A DNA stretch of 64,000 nt from Spiroplasma endosymbiont of Clivina fossor (GTDB lineage: Bacteria; Bacillota_I; Bacilli_A; Mycoplasmatales; Nriv7). A model generated the notes under the pieces. That model did not search any database. It saw only the letters and a program-made list of their open reading frames with translations, and had not been told where the DNA came from. The stretch covers positions 124,001 to 188,000 of the forward strand of contig NZ_OZ035006.1 of the NCBI RefSeq assembly GCF_964031115.1. The letters are read 5' to 3'. This document shows positions 32,469 through 43,337 of the stretch, in pieces. The position numbers and the translations under genes are program-made. Each line of letters opens with the position of its first letter. The stretch's first letter is position 1.

Positions 32469-33612
32469 TTTTAATTTTGTCGAAAACTCTTGATATTTAT
32501 TGAATATACTTAATTTTAGGTATATTTTAATATGATAGAGGTGGATAATAATTATGGAAAAAATAATTCAAGAACTAGTAAATACTTTAACAGATGATCA
32601 ATTTTTAGAATTTTATGAAAAAGTCAAACAACAAGCAGAATTAATAAAAAAACAAAAACGTTTAAATGAAATTGATCAAAAATTTAGAGCGCAAGGTATT
32701 AAATGCCCTAAATGTGAATCTTACCATTGCGTTAAAAATGGACATAATTCAGAAGGAAAACAAAAATGTTTATGTAAAAATTGCCGTGCAAGTTTTGACG
32801 CTTTTCGTAATCATTTTATTTATTGAAGTCATTTAAATTATGAACAATGAAATTTATTGATTCAAATTTCATTGCTGGGGCAATCTAGTAAAACAATTTC
32901 TCGTTTTATTAAAACTACATTAAAAACTGCTTGATATAATCGTCAAAAATTAATGAAATCAAAACAATTAGAAAATACCCAATTAAAATTTAAAAAATTA
33001 TCTGGTAAAATCCAAATCGATGAAACATTTATTAAAGAAATCCATAAAGGAAATTTCAAATATAAAACTGATCCACGAAGAATTCACCTTGACCCATTCG
33101 CAACTAATACTAAATGCTGTATTCAAATGGCAATTGATAATAATAACAATATTTATGTTAAATCCACAAACACCAAACGTTTACAAAAACAATGAGTTAT
33201 TGAAAATATGAACAAAGGATTAATTAACGAAAATTCAATTATTACTTCTGATATGCAAAAATTATATTTTTTAGTAGCAAAACAAACAAATTCTACTTTA
33301 TGTGTAACTAAAACAACAATTAATCCTGAAGCTAGTTATCGTAACTTAAATAAAATCAGTAAATTACAATCTAGTCTTAAAGAAGCCTTAATTCATTATC
33401 ATGGTTTAGGTTTTACTAATATTCAAAATTATTTAAATCTCTGAAAATGAAAATACCAACATAAGGGTTTAACTCCAAACCAACAAACAGCGGTATTATA
33501 TTTTAATGTATAAAAAAGTTAAAATGAAAATAGTAATTTTACATAAAAGCCTTTTAAAATTATCAAGTTGATGATTTTTTTATTTTATCAAGAGTTTTCG
33601 ACAAAATTAAAA
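32469..33612 (+). mobile_element. IS1595-type element, copy A6
   Basis: Complete, 1144 bp. The left flank is degV, the right flank is the 119-bp repeat. No target duplication is visible, which fits a recombination event that removed the start of degV. Confidence 0.85.
32554..33513 (+). CDS. IS1595-type transposase, copy A6
   Basis: Full-length frame. A Tyr-to-Cys change next to the second zinc-ribbon Cys pair (QKCLCKNC) and an Glu-to-Gly change (NKGLINEN) set it apart, so activity may be reduced. Confidence 0.82.
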
Positions 33613-33731
33613 ATTTTTTACAACAAAAATCATACATAAGAAATATATACTTAATTTGCATATTGAAATAATTTATAGTAAATGATTATTTTTTCTTTTT
33701 TAAAAAATACCTAAGAAAACTAAACGCGACC
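33613..33731. repeat. 119-bp repeat, copy 2, upstream of the ribosomal operon
   Basis: Identical to 18663-18781. It ends 17 bp before the -35 box of the rpsJ promoter. No gene. Confidence 0.75.
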
Positions 33732-33748
33732 CCCTCGCACTAATATAT

Positions 33749-33776
33749 TTGTAATTGCTAAGGAATAGTGTATAAT
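33749..33776 (+). promoter_or_regulatory. promoter of the S10 operon
   Basis: TTGTAA (33749-33754), 16-bp spacer and a perfect TATAAT (33771-33776). The leader to rpsJ is about 85 nt and includes a small ACGC/GCGT hairpin at 33811-33824. Confidence 0.65.
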
Positions 33777-33866
33777 ATTTAACTGTGTATATTATATGTA
33801 CCATTATTGATACGCCAAGAAGCGTTGTAGCAAAAGTAATTTTTAATTCAGGAAGGAGACCGTGTT

Positions 33867-34184
33867 ATGGCTCAAAAAATTAGAATTCGTTTATGTGGTT
33901 ATGATAGCAAAACTGTTGATCAGTCAATTTTTAAAATTGTTCAAGCAGCGCAATTGACGGGAGCAAAAGTTAAGGGACCGATTCCTTTGCCAACCAAAAG
34001 AGAAATTTATACTGTTTTACGATCTGTTCATAAACATAAAGATGCTCGTGAACAGTTTGAAATTCGAACTCATAATAGAATAATTGATATTATTAATCCA
34101 ACGCCAAAAACTGTAAATAGTTTATCAAGATTACAACTACCAAGTGGTGTGGATATTGAGATTAAATTAAATACAATTACCTAG
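33867..34184 (+). CDS. rpsJ: 30S ribosomal protein S10
   Basis: The product is 105 residues. [31 protein letters not shown] and [14 protein letters not shown] are S10 hallmarks. It binds in the 30S head and also joins NusB in antitermination. It opens the operon, with AAGGAGACC before ATG and the promoter at 33749. Confidence 0.96.
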   Translation: MAQKIRIRLCGYDSKTVDQSIFKIVQAAQLTGAKVKGPIPLPTKREIYTVLRSVHKHKDAREQFEIRTHNRIIDIINPTPKTVNSLSRLQLPSGVDIEIKLNTIT

Positions 34185-34261
34185 TCAACCTTTTAGAAAT
34201 ATATTTTAAAAGGCAATGATATACACAATAATGATAAGTTGGAAAGGACGGTAAAATTCTT

Positions 34262-34975
34262 ATGAAAGGAATTTTAGGCAGAAAAATTGCTATGAGTCAG
34301 GTCTTTACTGTTGAAGGAAAGATAATTCCTGTAACAGTTATTGAAGTGCAACCTAATGTTGTTACTGATGTTAAAACAGCAGAAAAAAATGGTTATACTT
34401 CGTTGCAATTAGCGGTAGAAGATAAAAGAGCTAATTTAGTTAATAAACCATTGACAGGACATTTTAAAAGAGCTAAGACGACTCCGAAAAGGTTTAGTAA
34501 AGAGATTCGTGAAATGTCAGGGTTTAATATGGGAGATATTATTAATTGTGACATTTTCACTCCGGGTGAATTAGTGGATGTGCGAGCCATTAGCAAGGGT
34601 AAAGGCTTTGCAGGAGTTATTAAACGCCATAATTATTCAAGAGGGCCGATGGCTCATGGTTCTGGATTTCATCGTGAAATTGGTTCAATGGGTGCGATTG
34701 CTCCGAACCGAATTTTTAAAGGGAAAAAGATGCCGGGAAGAATGGGACATCAACAAGTTACAATGCAAAATTTGCAAATAATTCATATTGATTTTGCTAA
34801 GAATGCGTTATTAGTTAAAGGTTCAATTCCGGGACCTAAAAAACAGTTCGTTGTTATTACTGAAGCGATTAAGGGCTTAAAAACAAAAACACCACCAAAT
34901 TTAGTTAACAATCAACCACCTGTTGAAACTACTACAGTAGATTTAGTAGCAGTGCCCCAACAGCATAATTATTAA
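34262..34975 (+). CDS. rplC: 50S ribosomal protein L3
   Basis: The product is 237 residues. [32 protein letters not shown] and the conserved Gln loop [13 protein letters not shown] are present. It helps shape the peptidyl-transferase centre. A Pro/Thr/Val-rich tail of about 25 residues after residue 210 ([17 protein letters not shown]) exceeds the usual length. Confidence 0.96.
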   Translation: MKGILGRKIAMSQVFTVEGKIIPVTVIEVQPNVVTDVKTAEKNGYTSLQLAVEDKRANLVNKPLTGHFKRAKTTPKRFSKEIREMSGFNMGDIINCDIFTPGELVDVRAISKGKGFAGVIKRHNYSRGPMAHGSGFHREIGSMGAIAPNRIFKGKKMPGRMGHQQVTMQNLQIIHIDFAKNALLVKGSIPGPKKQFVVITEAIKGLKTKTPPNLVNNQPPVETTTVDLVAVPQQHNY

Positions 34976-34984
34976 GGAGAACAA

Positions 34985-35614
34985 ATGATGAAGTTACAAG
35001 TATTAGATATTAATGGTAATGTTGTTAAAGATGTTAGTTTAAATGAGAAAGTTTGAAATATTACGCCTCATCAACAAGCAATGTTTGATGCAACAATTGC
35101 TCAACAAGCGTCTTGAAGACAGGGAACACATCAAACTAAAACTCGTGGTGAAGTTAGTGGTGGTGGTAAAAAACCATGAAAGCAAAAGGGAACAGGTCGA
35201 GCCAGACAAGGTTCAATTCGTTCGCCACAATGAAAAGGTGGGGGAATTGTATTTGGTCCGACAGTTGAGAAAAATTATAAATTGCATGTTAATCGGAAAG
35301 TAAGAAAGTTAGCATTAAAATCGGCGTTATCTTTAAAAGCACAAAATAATGAACTTATTATTGTTGATACTATTAGTTTAGAAAAATATTCAACAAAGGC
35401 AGTTTTACAAATTTGTCAAAATTTAAAGTTAGTGGATAGTAAAACATTATTAATTACTAAAGTAGCTGATGAAATGATTGTTAAATCAGCAAGTAATATT
35501 GCAAAATTTAATGTCATTGCAGCTAATAGTTTAAATATTTATGATTTATTGCACGCTAATAAGTTATTAATAACTTTGGAGGCGTTAGTAAACATTGAGG
35601 GGGTATTGGCATAA
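34985..35614 (+). CDS. rplD: 50S ribosomal protein L4
   Basis: The product is 209 residues. RQGTHQTKTRGEVSGGGKK and the extended loop KGTGRARQGSIRSPQW lining the exit tunnel are clear. Two ATGs are adjacent (34985, 34988) behind AAGGAGAAC. The stop overlaps the rplW start by one base. Confidence 0.96.
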
Positions 35615-35901
35615 TGCATATTACCGAAGTGATTAAAAAGCCAATCTTAACAGAAAAGTCATATTTAAAAATTAATGTTGATGGTAAATATACTTTTGAA
35701 GTTAATTATAAGGCTAGTAAGACACAAATTAAAAAAGCATTTGAAACTATTTTTGAAGTAAAAGTTCTTAAAGTAAATATTATTAAAAAGAAGCCGAAAG
35801 CTAAAAAAATGGGACGGTTTGAAGGATTAACTAATGCTAGTAAAAGAGCGATGTTTACTTTAAAACCAGGTGAAAAATTAGAGTTATTTAATAACGAATA
35901 A
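35614..35901 (+). CDS. rplW: 50S ribosomal protein L23
   Basis: 95 residues, beginning MHITEVIKKPILTEKS, with VNYKASKTQIKKAFETIF, the standard L23 core. It sits at the tunnel exit and docks trigger factor and SRP. Translationally coupled to rplD through ATAATG. Confidence 0.96.
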   Translation: MHITEVIKKPILTEKSYLKINVDGKYTFEVNYKASKTQIKKAFETIFEVKVLKVNIIKKKPKAKKMGRFEGLTNASKRAMFTLKPGEKLELFNNE

Positions 35902-35919
35902 TATTAAGGAGTAAGAGTT

Positions 35920-36756
35920 ATGGCAATAAAGAAATATAAACCAGTTACTAATGGTCGTCGTAATATGACAACTCTTGATTATTCAGTTTTAACAACTGAT
36001 AAACCAGAGAAATCGTTATTAACTACATTAAATAGGAAATCTGGTCGGAATAATCGGGGAATTATTACTACGCGTCATAAAGGTGGCGGTCATAAAAGAA
36101 AATATCGTATTATTGACTTTAAACGTGATAAAGACAATATTATTGGTAAAGTAGCAACTATTGAGTATGATCCCAATCGTAATGCGTTTATTTCATTAAT
36201 TAATTATCTTGATGGTGAAAAAAGATATATTTTAGCACCTAAAACTCTTGAAGTGGGAATGGAAATTGTTAGTGGTCCGCTGGTGGATATTAAAGTTGGT
36301 AATAGTATGCCAATGGGAAAAATGCCTGAGGGGACAGTAGTTCATAATATTGAATTGCGTCCTTTAAAAGGTGGTCAATTAGCTAGAAGTGCGGGAACTA
36401 GTGCTCAACTATTAGGAAAAGATGAAAGTGGTCGTTATGTTACGATTCGTTTGAATTCTGGTGAGGTTCGCAAGATATTAGCATCTTGTCGAGCAACAAT
36501 TGGTGAAGTTGGTAATGAAGATCGGAACTTAGTTAATTGAGGAAAAGCAGGAAGAAATTGTTGGCGAGGAATTCGTCCGACGGTTAGAGGTTCAGTTATG
36601 AATCCTAATGATCATCCACATGGTGGTGGTGAAGGAAAAGCGCCGATTGGAAGAGTAGCTCCTGTAACACCTTGAGGTAAGAAAACATTGGGGATGAAAA
36701 CTCGTAATCCTCGTAAGGCTTCAACAAAATTAATTATTAGAAGAAAGAAAAAATAG
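35920..36756 (+). CDS. rplB: 50S ribosomal protein L2
   Basis: 278 residues, the family length. [33 protein letters not shown] and the C-terminal [19 protein letters not shown] loop (here [16 protein letters not shown] with the catalytic-site His) are present. Three internal UGA-Trp codons fall at normal Trp positions (e.g. [10 protein letters not shown]). Confidence 0.96.
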
Positions 36757-36786
36757 GGTAATGCTTATGAAAGGAAATCGTTAAGG

Positions 36787-37062
36787 ATGGGAAGATCATT
36801 AAAAAAAGGACCATATATTGCGTCACATTTATTGAAAAAAGTTGAGTTGTTGAATAGTAATAATAAAAGAGAAGTAATGAAAACTTGATCGCGTCGCTCT
36901 ACTATTTCTCCTGCCTTCATTAATCATACAGTTGCTGTTCATGATGGTAGAAAGCATGTTCCGGTTTTTGTAACTGAAGATATGGTTGGTCATAAATTTG
37001 GTGAATTTGCACCAACAAGATCGTTTGGTGGGCACGGAAATGATAAGAAGAAGAAGAAATAG
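36787..37062 (+). CDS. rpsS: 30S ribosomal protein S19
   Basis: 91 residues: [18 protein letters not shown], then [16 protein letters not shown] and [13 protein letters not shown]. It binds 16S rRNA in the head with S13. UGA-Trp occurs in KTWSRRS. TTAAGG precedes the ATG. Confidence 0.95.
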
Positions 37063-37077
37063 TAAGGAGTTTAAAAT

Positions 37078-37425
37078 ATGGAAGCAAAAGCTATTTTAAG
37101 AACAATTAGAATTGCCCCCAGAAAGGTGCAATTAATTGCTGAATTAATAAGAAGAAAACCAGTTACTGATGCTTTAGCGATTTTAATGAATACTAATAAA
37201 AAAGCTAGTGAGCCAGTACTTAAACTTCTAAAATCAGCTATTGCTAACGCGGTAAATAATTATGCGATGGATGGGGATGCGTTATTAATTAAAGAGGTTT
37301 TAGTGAATGAGGGTGCAACTTTAAAACGGTTTCGACCATCAGATCATGGACAAACTTATAAAATATTAAAAAGAACTAGTCACATTACAATTGTCGTAAC
37401 AGACGAAAAGGGAGGTAATCAATAA
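37078..37425 (+). CDS. rplV: 50S ribosomal protein L22
   Basis: 115 residues. [17 protein letters not shown] and the tunnel-loop region [19 protein letters not shown] are typical, followed by RTSHITIVV. Its stop overlaps the rpsC start by one base (TAATG). Confidence 0.95.
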   Translation: MEAKAILRTIRIAPRKVQLIAELIRRKPVTDALAILMNTNKKASEPVLKLLKSAIANAVNNYAMDGDALLIKEVLVNEGATLKRFRPSDHGQTYKILKRTSHITIVVTDEKGGNQ

Positions 37426-38111
37426 TGGGGCAAAAGGCAAGTCCACATGGATTACGACTTGGTATTAATAAAGACTGAGACTCAAGATGATATGCTGAAG
37501 ATAAAAATTTTGCTAAGTGATTACATTCTGATATTAAAATTCGTAAAGTAATTTTGAAAAAGTGGAAAAATGCAGCAATTGCTAAAATTGAAATTGAGCG
37601 CACGAAAGAAAATATTACGCTGTTTATTCATTCTTCGCGTCCGGGTGTTGTCTTAGGGCAAGAAGGTTCAAATATTGAAAATATTATTAAAGCTATTCGA
37701 CAAGCGATTGGTTTGACAACTAAAAGTAAATTAGATATTAAGATTAATGTTGTTGATATTAAAGTTCCTGATTTGAATGCCCAACTTGTTGCTGAAAATA
37801 TGGCGCAACAAATTGTTAATCGGGCATCGTTTAGAACGATACAAAAATTAGCAATCCGTAAAGCAATGAAAGCTGGAGCGAAGGGAATTAAAACTTTAGT
37901 TTCGGGAAGACTTGGCGGTGTTGATATGGCTCGTAGTGAGGGCTATGCTGAAGGAAGTGTTCCCTTGGCAACTTTGCGAAGTGATATTGATTATGCTAAA
38001 GTATCAGCGTTAACAACTTATGGTTTGATTGGAATTAAGGTTTGAATTTATAAGGGTGAAATTTTACCAGAAAAGAAAAATTCTGTTAAGGAGGCGAAGC
38101 AATTATGTTAA
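37425..38111 (+). CDS. rpsC: 30S ribosomal protein S3
   Basis: 228 residues. [19 protein letters not shown] starts the protein. The KH domain ([23 protein letters not shown]) and [19 protein letters not shown] follow, with [11 protein letters not shown]. It lines the mRNA entry channel. Its 3' end overlaps rplP by 7 bp and carries that gene's ribosome-binding site. Confidence 0.96.
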
Positions 38112-38587
38112 TGCCAAAACGCACTAAATATCGCCGTCCGCATCGTGTTTCTTATGAAGGTAAAGCAACAAGAGGAACTAAGGTTTCGTTTGGTGAATAT
38201 GGATTACAAGCAGTTGGTAAATTGGTTATGCCTAAAAGAAGTATTGTTGTCAATACTGAGCAAGTCCAAAAAAAACCTGAATTACAAGGTCTTTGAATTA
38301 CTTCAAAACAAATTGAAGCAGCAAGAATTGCAGCGACAAGATATATGAAACGAGGGGGAAAAGTTTGAATTAACATTTTTCCTCAGATGGCGAAAACTAA
38401 AAAGCCACTTGAAGTCCGAATGGGTTCTGGAAAAGGGTCTCCTGAAGAGTTTGTTGCTGTTGTTAAAAAAGGACGAATTATGTTTGAAGTTGCTGGTGTT
38501 ACTGAAGAAGTAGCAAGAGAAGCATTAAGACTGGCAATGCATAAATTGCCAATCAAATGTAAAATCGTTAAACGAGGTGAAGAATAA
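38105..38587 (+). CDS. rplP: 50S ribosomal protein L16 with an internal insertion
   Basis: 160 residues against the usual 137-144. [19 protein letters not shown] and FGEYGLQA are normal. Then about 24 extra residues (roughly 38-61, including [12 protein letters not shown] and [10 protein letters not shown]) come before [18 protein letters not shown], which is again standard, as is [16 protein letters not shown]. The reading frame is continuous and neighbours are tight, so this is an in-frame expansion, not an error in calling. L16 contacts the A-site tRNA and its last step of assembly depends on this protein. Confidence 0.93.
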
Positions 38588-39159
38588 TGGCAAAGAAGAT
38601 ATTTAAAGATAAAAGCATTAATGATTTACAACATCGTGCTGAAGAATTAAAAGCAGAATTGTTTGCCTTAAGATTTCAATCGGCAACTGGACAATTAGAA
38701 AAGCCTCATCGGATTAAAGAATTACGAAGAGAAGTTGCTAGAATATTAACGCATTTACAAATGAGAAAAGATGCTGGAGAAGTTGTTAAACCATTGAATC
38801 AACAAAAAGTTGTTATTTCTGAAACATTACAAAAGGAAATTGATCAAAAAACTAAAGTTGTTGAGGAAAAAGCAAAACCTAAACTTAAAGAAAAGAAATT
38901 AGTTGTTGAAAAGCAAGATAATGTTGTTACTGAACAAATTGAACTGAAAAATCAAAAATTAGTGGCAAAAGAAATTAAAAAAGTTAAAGATGGTGTAGCA
39001 CCAGTTATGAAAGAAAAAAAAGCTTCTAAGCCAATAACAAGTAAAGATAGTAAAGAAGCTAGTGTTAAAACAGCAAAAGTTACTAAATCTAAATCAGCAA
39101 CAATAATCCCTAAAGCAAAAACTGATGAAAAGCGAGGCGATAATGATGGAAAGAAATAA
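38587..39159 (+). CDS. rpmC: 50S ribosomal protein L29 with long basic C-terminal extension
   Basis: 190 residues against 60-70 in most bacteria. The L29 core occupies residues 5-65 ([19 protein letters not shown], then [18 protein letters not shown]). The rest, about 120 residues, is Lys/Glu/Val-rich low-complexity sequence that is likely disordered or helical. Longer L29 proteins are known in Mollicutes, and this is at the long end. It begins in the rplP stop (TAATG), and its tail overlaps the rpsQ start by 17 bp. Confidence 0.93.
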   Translation: MAKKIFKDKSINDLQHRAEELKAELFALRFQSATGQLEKPHRIKELRREVARILTHLQMRKDAGEVVKPLNQQKVVISETLQKEIDQKTKVVEEKAKPKLKEKKLVVEKQDNVVTEQIELKNQKLVAKEIKKVKDGVAPVMKEKKASKPITSKDSKEASVKTAKVTKSKSATIIPKAKTDEKRGDNDGKK

Positions 39160-39406
39160 CCGTAAGGTTTATACGGGTATTGTTGTTTCTAGTAAAATGG
39201 AGAAGACAATTACTGTTTTAGTAGAAACATATAAAAATGATCCGATATATAAAAAACGCGTTAAATATTCAAAAAAGTTTAAAGCTCATGACCAAGACAA
39301 TTCTTCCCAAGAGGGTGATCGTGTTTTAATTATGGAAACAAGACCATTATCAGCAACTAAACGCTTTCGTTTAGTAAAAATTGTTGAAAAAGCAATTATT
39401 TTATAG
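39143..39406 (+). CDS. rpsQ: 30S ribosomal protein S17
   Basis: 87 residues from ATG 39143. [18 protein letters not shown], then [15 protein letters not shown] and [18 protein letters not shown], all standard S17. A GAGGCG just upstream favours this start over an in-frame ATG at 39125. It overlaps the L29 tail. Confidence 0.94.
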   Translation: MMERNNRKVYTGIVVSSKMEKTITVLVETYKNDPIYKKRVKYSKKFKAHDQDNSSQEGDRVLIMETRPLSATKRFRLVKIVEKAIIL

Positions 39407-39423
39407 AAAAGGAAGTATAGATC

Positions 39424-39792
39424 ATGATTCAAACTGAGTCTCAATTAAGGGTCGCTGATAATACAGGAGCAAAAGTAATTTTAGTAATTCGGAACTTAGG
39501 TGGTTCGGTTCGTAAATTTACAAGTGTTGGTGATGTTATTGTTTGTTCAGTTAAACAAGCAACACCGGGAGGAACTGTTAAAAAGGGACAAATTGTTAAA
39601 GCTGTTATTGTTCGTACTAAAAAAGCTGTTCGCAGAAGTGATGGTACATATATTAAGTTTTCGGAAAATGCAGCTGTTCTTATTAGAGATGATAAAATGC
39701 CAAGAGGAACAAGAATTTTTGGTCCGATTGCTAGAGAAGTAAAAGAAGCAGGATTTAATAAAATTGCTTCTTTAGCAACTGAGGTGATATAA
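39424..39792 (+). CDS. rplN: 50S ribosomal protein L14
   Basis: 122 residues: [38 protein letters not shown] and [18 protein letters not shown]. Family length and sequence are normal. It binds near the sarcin-ricin loop and contacts 16S rRNA. Confidence 0.96.
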   Translation: MIQTESQLRVADNTGAKVILVIRNLGGSVRKFTSVGDVIVCSVKQATPGGTVKKGQIVKAVIVRTKKAVRRSDGTYIKFSENAAVLIRDDKMPRGTRIFGPIAREVKEAGFNKIASLATEVI

Positions 39793-39793
39793 G

Positions 39794-40105
39794 ATGATAA
39801 AAATAAAAATTAAAAAAGGTGACCAAGTAGTAGTTATTGCTGGTAAACATCGTGGTTTTAAAGGACCAGTTACTAATATTTTAAAGAAAAAACTTCGTGT
39901 GGAAATTGAAGGCATTACAATTAAAAAGAACCAAAAACCAACCCAGAATGATGAAGGGGGAATTAAAGAAATTCCTGCAAGCATTCACCTTTCCAATGTT
40001 GCTTTACTAGATAGTAAAGATAAAACTAAAACAACTAAAATTGGTTATGAGATTAAAGATGGTAAAAAATATCGGATTGCTCGTAAAACCAAGACAAGAA
40101 TTTAA
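39794..40105 (+). CDS. rplX: 50S ribosomal protein L24
   Basis: 103 residues. The KOW motif KKGDQVVVIAGKHRGFKG lies near the start and the typical EGGIKEIPASIHLSNVAL in the middle. It initiates 50S assembly. One base separates it from the rplN stop. Confidence 0.95.
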   Translation: MIKIKIKKGDQVVVIAGKHRGFKGPVTNILKKKLRVEIEGITIKKNQKPTQNDEGGIKEIPASIHLSNVALLDSKDKTKTTKIGYEIKDGKKYRIARKTKTRI

Positions 40106-40124
40106 TTTAAGGAGTTAAAATTTG

Positions 40125-40664
40125 ATGAATTATTTACAAAAACAATATCAAGATGAAATCATTCAGGCAATGATGCAAGAATATAATTTTACTTCTACAA
40201 TGCAAGTTTCTAAAATTATCAAAGTAGTTGTTAATGTTGGTGCTGGTGATGCTGTTAGTAACAGTAAAAATATTGAAATAGTAATGCGAGAATTATACTT
40301 AATTACGGGACAAAAACCAGTAATAACTAGAGCAAAAAAATCAATTGCTGGTTTTAAGTTACGAGAAGGAATGCCAATTGGGTGTAAAGTAACTTTACGG
40401 GGTACTAAAATGTATGACTTTCTTTATAAATTATTTAATATTAATTTACCTCGGGTTCGTGATTTTCGTGGTTTAAATAAAGCTGGTTTTGATAAACACG
40501 GTAACTACACATTAGGAATTAAAGAACAATTGATTTTTCCTGAAATTGATTACGACAAAGTTGTAAAAACAAGGGGAACGAGTATTACTATTGTAATGTC
40601 TAGTAATAATCAAAATGAATCATTTTCTTTACTAAAAAAAATGGGTGCACCATTTAAGAAATAG
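40125..40664 (+). CDS. rplE: 50S ribosomal protein L5
   Basis: 179 residues from ATG 40125, with AAGGAG upstream. [35 protein letters not shown] and [15 protein letters not shown] identify L5, which binds 5S rRNA and P-site tRNA. Confidence 0.95.
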   Translation: MNYLQKQYQDEIIQAMMQEYNFTSTMQVSKIIKVVVNVGAGDAVSNSKNIEIVMRELYLITGQKPVITRAKKSIAGFKLREGMPIGCKVTLRGTKMYDFLYKLFNINLPRVRDFRGLNKAGFDKHGNYTLGIKEQLIFPEIDYDKVVKTRGTSITIVMSSNNQNESFSLLKKMGAPFKK

Positions 40665-40680
40665 GAGAGGAAAGAAACTG

Positions 40681-40866
40681 ATGGCAAAAAAATCATTAAA
40701 AGTAAAACAATTAAAAACTCCTAAGTTTGCAGTTCGCGCATACACTCGTTGTCAAAATTGTGGCCGACCAAAGTCAGTATTAAAAAAGTTTCAATTATGT
40801 CGTATATGTATTCGTGAATTTGGCAATAAAGGGCAAATCCCTGGGTTTAAGAAAGCTTCATGATAG
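40681..40866 (+). CDS. rpsN: 30S ribosomal protein S14, zinc-binding short form
   Basis: 61 residues. Two CxxC pairs (RCQNCGRP and LCRICIREF) form the zinc site of the short S14 type. It ends FKKASW with the Trp encoded by UGA just before TAG. AGAGGAAAG lies upstream. Confidence 0.95.
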
Positions 40867-40883
40867 GAGGTAGTTAGTAAAAT

Positions 40884-41285
40884 ATGATGACAGATCCAAT
40901 TAGCGATATGCTAACAAGAATTCGCAATGCTAACCAGCGACAATTTAAAAAGGTAAGCATTCCGACTTCTAATATAAAATTGCAAATTGCCCAAATTCTG
41001 AAAGAAGAAGGGTATATTACCGATTTTAAAATTAATGAGAAACCCAAAGATGGAACTCATAGTAAAATTGATATTTTATTAAAATATAAAGCAAGCCAAA
41101 GGGTAATTTGAGGTTTAAAGAGAATATCTAAGCCAGGTCTTAGAGTATATGTTAAAAATAGTGAGATTCCAAAGGTTTTAAATGGTTTAGGAATTGCAAT
41201 TATTTCGACATCACTTGGAGTTATGACTGATGCAAAAGCAAGAGAAAATCGTTTAGGTGGCGAAGTTCTTGCCTTTGTTTGATAG
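40884..41285 (+). CDS. rpsH: 30S ribosomal protein S8
   Basis: 133 residues. [17 protein letters not shown] and [20 protein letters not shown] are the S8 signatures. Two adjacent ATGs (40884, 40887) could serve as the start. The last residue is a UGA-coded Trp. In other bacteria S8 represses this operon. Confidence 0.95.
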
Positions 41286-41296
41286 GGTGATAAATT

Positions 41297-41839
41297 ATGT
41301 CAAGAATTGGTAATCGCATTCTATCTGTACAAGATGGCGTTGAAATAAATGTTGCAAAAAATAATATCATAACTATTAAAGGACCTAAAGGAACACTCAA
41401 TAAACAATTACCACAAAAAATTACTATTATCGTTGAAAACCAAACGATTAAAACTATCAGACCGAATGAACAAAAACATACTAAGCAATTACATGGAACT
41501 ACTAATTCATTGTTAGAAGGAATGTTAACAGGTGTTACTACTGGTTTTAGTAAAAGATTATTAATTAATGGAGTGGGATATCGTGCTAATATGCAGGGTG
41601 ATAAACTAAATTTAAGTTTAGGGTTCTCACATCCGATTCAATATACTATCCCTGAAGGAATAACAGTTGTTTGTCCTAAACCAACAGAACTTATTATTTC
41701 AGGAATTAGTAAAGAATTAGTTGGACAAGTAGCAGCCGATATTCGTGCTTTTCGACGAATAGAGCCGTACAAAGCTAAAGGAATTCAATATGATAATGAA
41801 TACATTATTCGTAAGGAAGGGAAATCAGCAGGTAAATAG
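41297..41839 (+). CDS. rplF: 50S ribosomal protein L6
   Basis: 180 residues: [33 protein letters not shown] and the C-terminal [13 protein letters not shown]. Normal length. It supports the GTPase-factor binding region near L7/L12. Confidence 0.96.
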   Translation: MSRIGNRILSVQDGVEINVAKNNIITIKGPKGTLNKQLPQKITIIVENQTIKTIRPNEQKHTKQLHGTTNSLLEGMLTGVTTGFSKRLLINGVGYRANMQGDKLNLSLGFSHPIQYTIPEGITVVCPKPTELIISGISKELVGQVAADIRAFRRIEPYKAKGIQYDNEYIIRKEGKSAGK

Positions 41840-41878
41840 ACAATAGTCTAAAAGAGATTACTTTCAAAGGAGTTAAAA

Positions 41879-42247
41879 ATGAAATCAAATCGCTATGAAG
41901 CAAGAAAAATTAGACATTTTCGCATTCGTAAAAAAATAACTGGTTCTGAATTAAGACCCCGACTTAATGTATTTCGTTCTAATAGGAATCTTTATGCACA
42001 AATTATTGATGATAGTCAGCACCGGACACTAGTTTCTTACTCAACTTTGCAAATGGCAGGTGCTGCAGGTGCTGCAGGTAAGGGTAATTTAAATAAAGCT
42101 AGTGCTACCCTTCTGGGAGAAAAGTTAGCAAAGAAAGCTTTAGAAAACAATATTACCACTGTGGTCTTTGATCGTGGGGGGTACTTGTATCACGGGAAAA
42201 TTGCTGCGTTTGCGGAGGCTGCAAGAGAACATGGATTGAAATTTTAG
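41879..42247 (+). CDS. rplR: 50S ribosomal protein L18
   Basis: 122 residues. ELRPRLNVFRSNRNLYAQII and FDRGGYLYHGKIAAFAEAAR are standard. A small Ala/Gly repeat (GAAGAAGKGN) replaces the usual loop in the middle. It binds 5S rRNA with L5. Confidence 0.95.
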   Translation: MKSNRYEARKIRHFRIRKKITGSELRPRLNVFRSNRNLYAQIIDDSQHRTLVSYSTLQMAGAAGAAGKGNLNKASATLLGEKLAKKALENNITTVVFDRGGYLYHGKIAAFAEAAREHGLKF

Positions 42248-42259
42248 TAGAGGAGAAGT

Positions 42260-42895
42260 ATGTTAATGCAAGAAAAAAAAGATCAACAAAATTTAACGAC
42301 ATCACCAACTAAGCCTAATTTTGCTAATCGAGGTAGTGATGGTGAACGAAATAAAAAACGATGAACTAAAAAATCAATTGCTAATTTTCAAAAACCAATT
42401 GAAGAGTTTGAAGAAAAGGTCGTTAAAGTAAGAAGGGTAACTAAAGTAACTAAAGGGGGGCGACATTTTCGTTTCTCAGTAGTAGTTATTGTTGGTAACC
42501 ATAAGGGAAAAGTTGGTTTTGCTACTGGTAAAGCTAATGAAGTACTCGATGCTATTAAAAAAGCAGCAAAAGCTGCTAAGAAAAATACTTTTATGATTCC
42601 AATGGTGGGGGCTACTGTTCCTCATGATGTTATTGGTCATTATGGTGGGGGCCGAGTATTAATTAAACCTGCTAGAAAAGGTACAGGAATTATTGCTGGT
42701 GGCCCAGTTCGGACTTTAATTGAAGTATCTGGGGTGCAAGATATTTATGTTAAGTCATTAGGTTCTAATACCTCACTTATTATGATTAGAGCAGCAATGG
42801 ATGGTTTAAAACAAATGCGAACTAAAGAACAAGTTTATAGTTTACGAGAAATTAAAGAAAAAGTTAATGAAAAATCACTAGCAAGGGAACAATAA
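42260..42895 (+). CDS. rpsE: 30S ribosomal protein S5
   Basis: 211 residues. It has an N-terminal extension of about 45 polar residues, then [37 protein letters not shown] and [23 protein letters not shown] 42260 follows GAGGAGAAGT. rpmD (L30), often next in other phyla, is absent: rplO follows after 2 bp. Confidence 0.95.
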
Positions 42896-42897
42896 TT

Positions 42898-43335
42898 ATG
42901 AAATTACATGAACTTAAATATACTGAAAAATCTCGTAAAGATAAAAAACGCCTTGGAAGAGGAACATCTTCAGGGCATGGAAAAACTTCTGGTAAAGGAC
43001 ATAAAGGTCAAAATGCTAGAAGTGGTGGTGGCGTTCGCCCTGGATTTGAAGGTGGACAAACCCCTTTATTTCGGAGAATTCCTAAAATCGGTTTTACCAA
43101 TTTTACAAAGAAACGATATGAAATTGTTAACTTAAGTGCTTTAGAACAATTAGATATAACTGAAATTACTCCCCAAGTTTTAAAAAGCAAAAAATTAATT
43201 AATAGTGAAAAATCATTAGTAAAAATTCTTGCTAATGGTAAAATTAGTAAAGCATTAGTTATTAAAGCTCATAAGTTTTCAAAAGTCGCTAAAGATGCTA
43301 TTGAGAAGGCTAATGGTAAAACCGAGGTGATTTAA
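42898..43335 (+). CDS. rplO: 50S ribosomal protein L15
   Basis: 145 residues with the Gly-rich [20 protein letters not shown], then [19 protein letters not shown]. Family length is normal. It is coupled to secY, which starts 3 bp after. Confidence 0.96.
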   Translation: MKLHELKYTEKSRKDKKRLGRGTSSGHGKTSGKGHKGQNARSGGGVRPGFEGGQTPLFRRIPKIGFTNFTKKRYEIVNLSALEQLDITEITPQVLKSKKLINSEKSLVKILANGKISKALVIKAHKFSKVAKDAIEKANGKTEVI

Positions 43336-43337
43336 TA

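Noticed and set aside
34393..34596. Minus-strand frame inside rplC
   Set aside because: It lies entirely within a conserved ribosomal protein gene and has no start signal or family match.
42896..42897. A missed rpmD (L30) gene between rpsE and rplO
   Set aside because: Only 2 bp separate the two genes; L30 is genuinely absent here, as is usual in Mollicutes.
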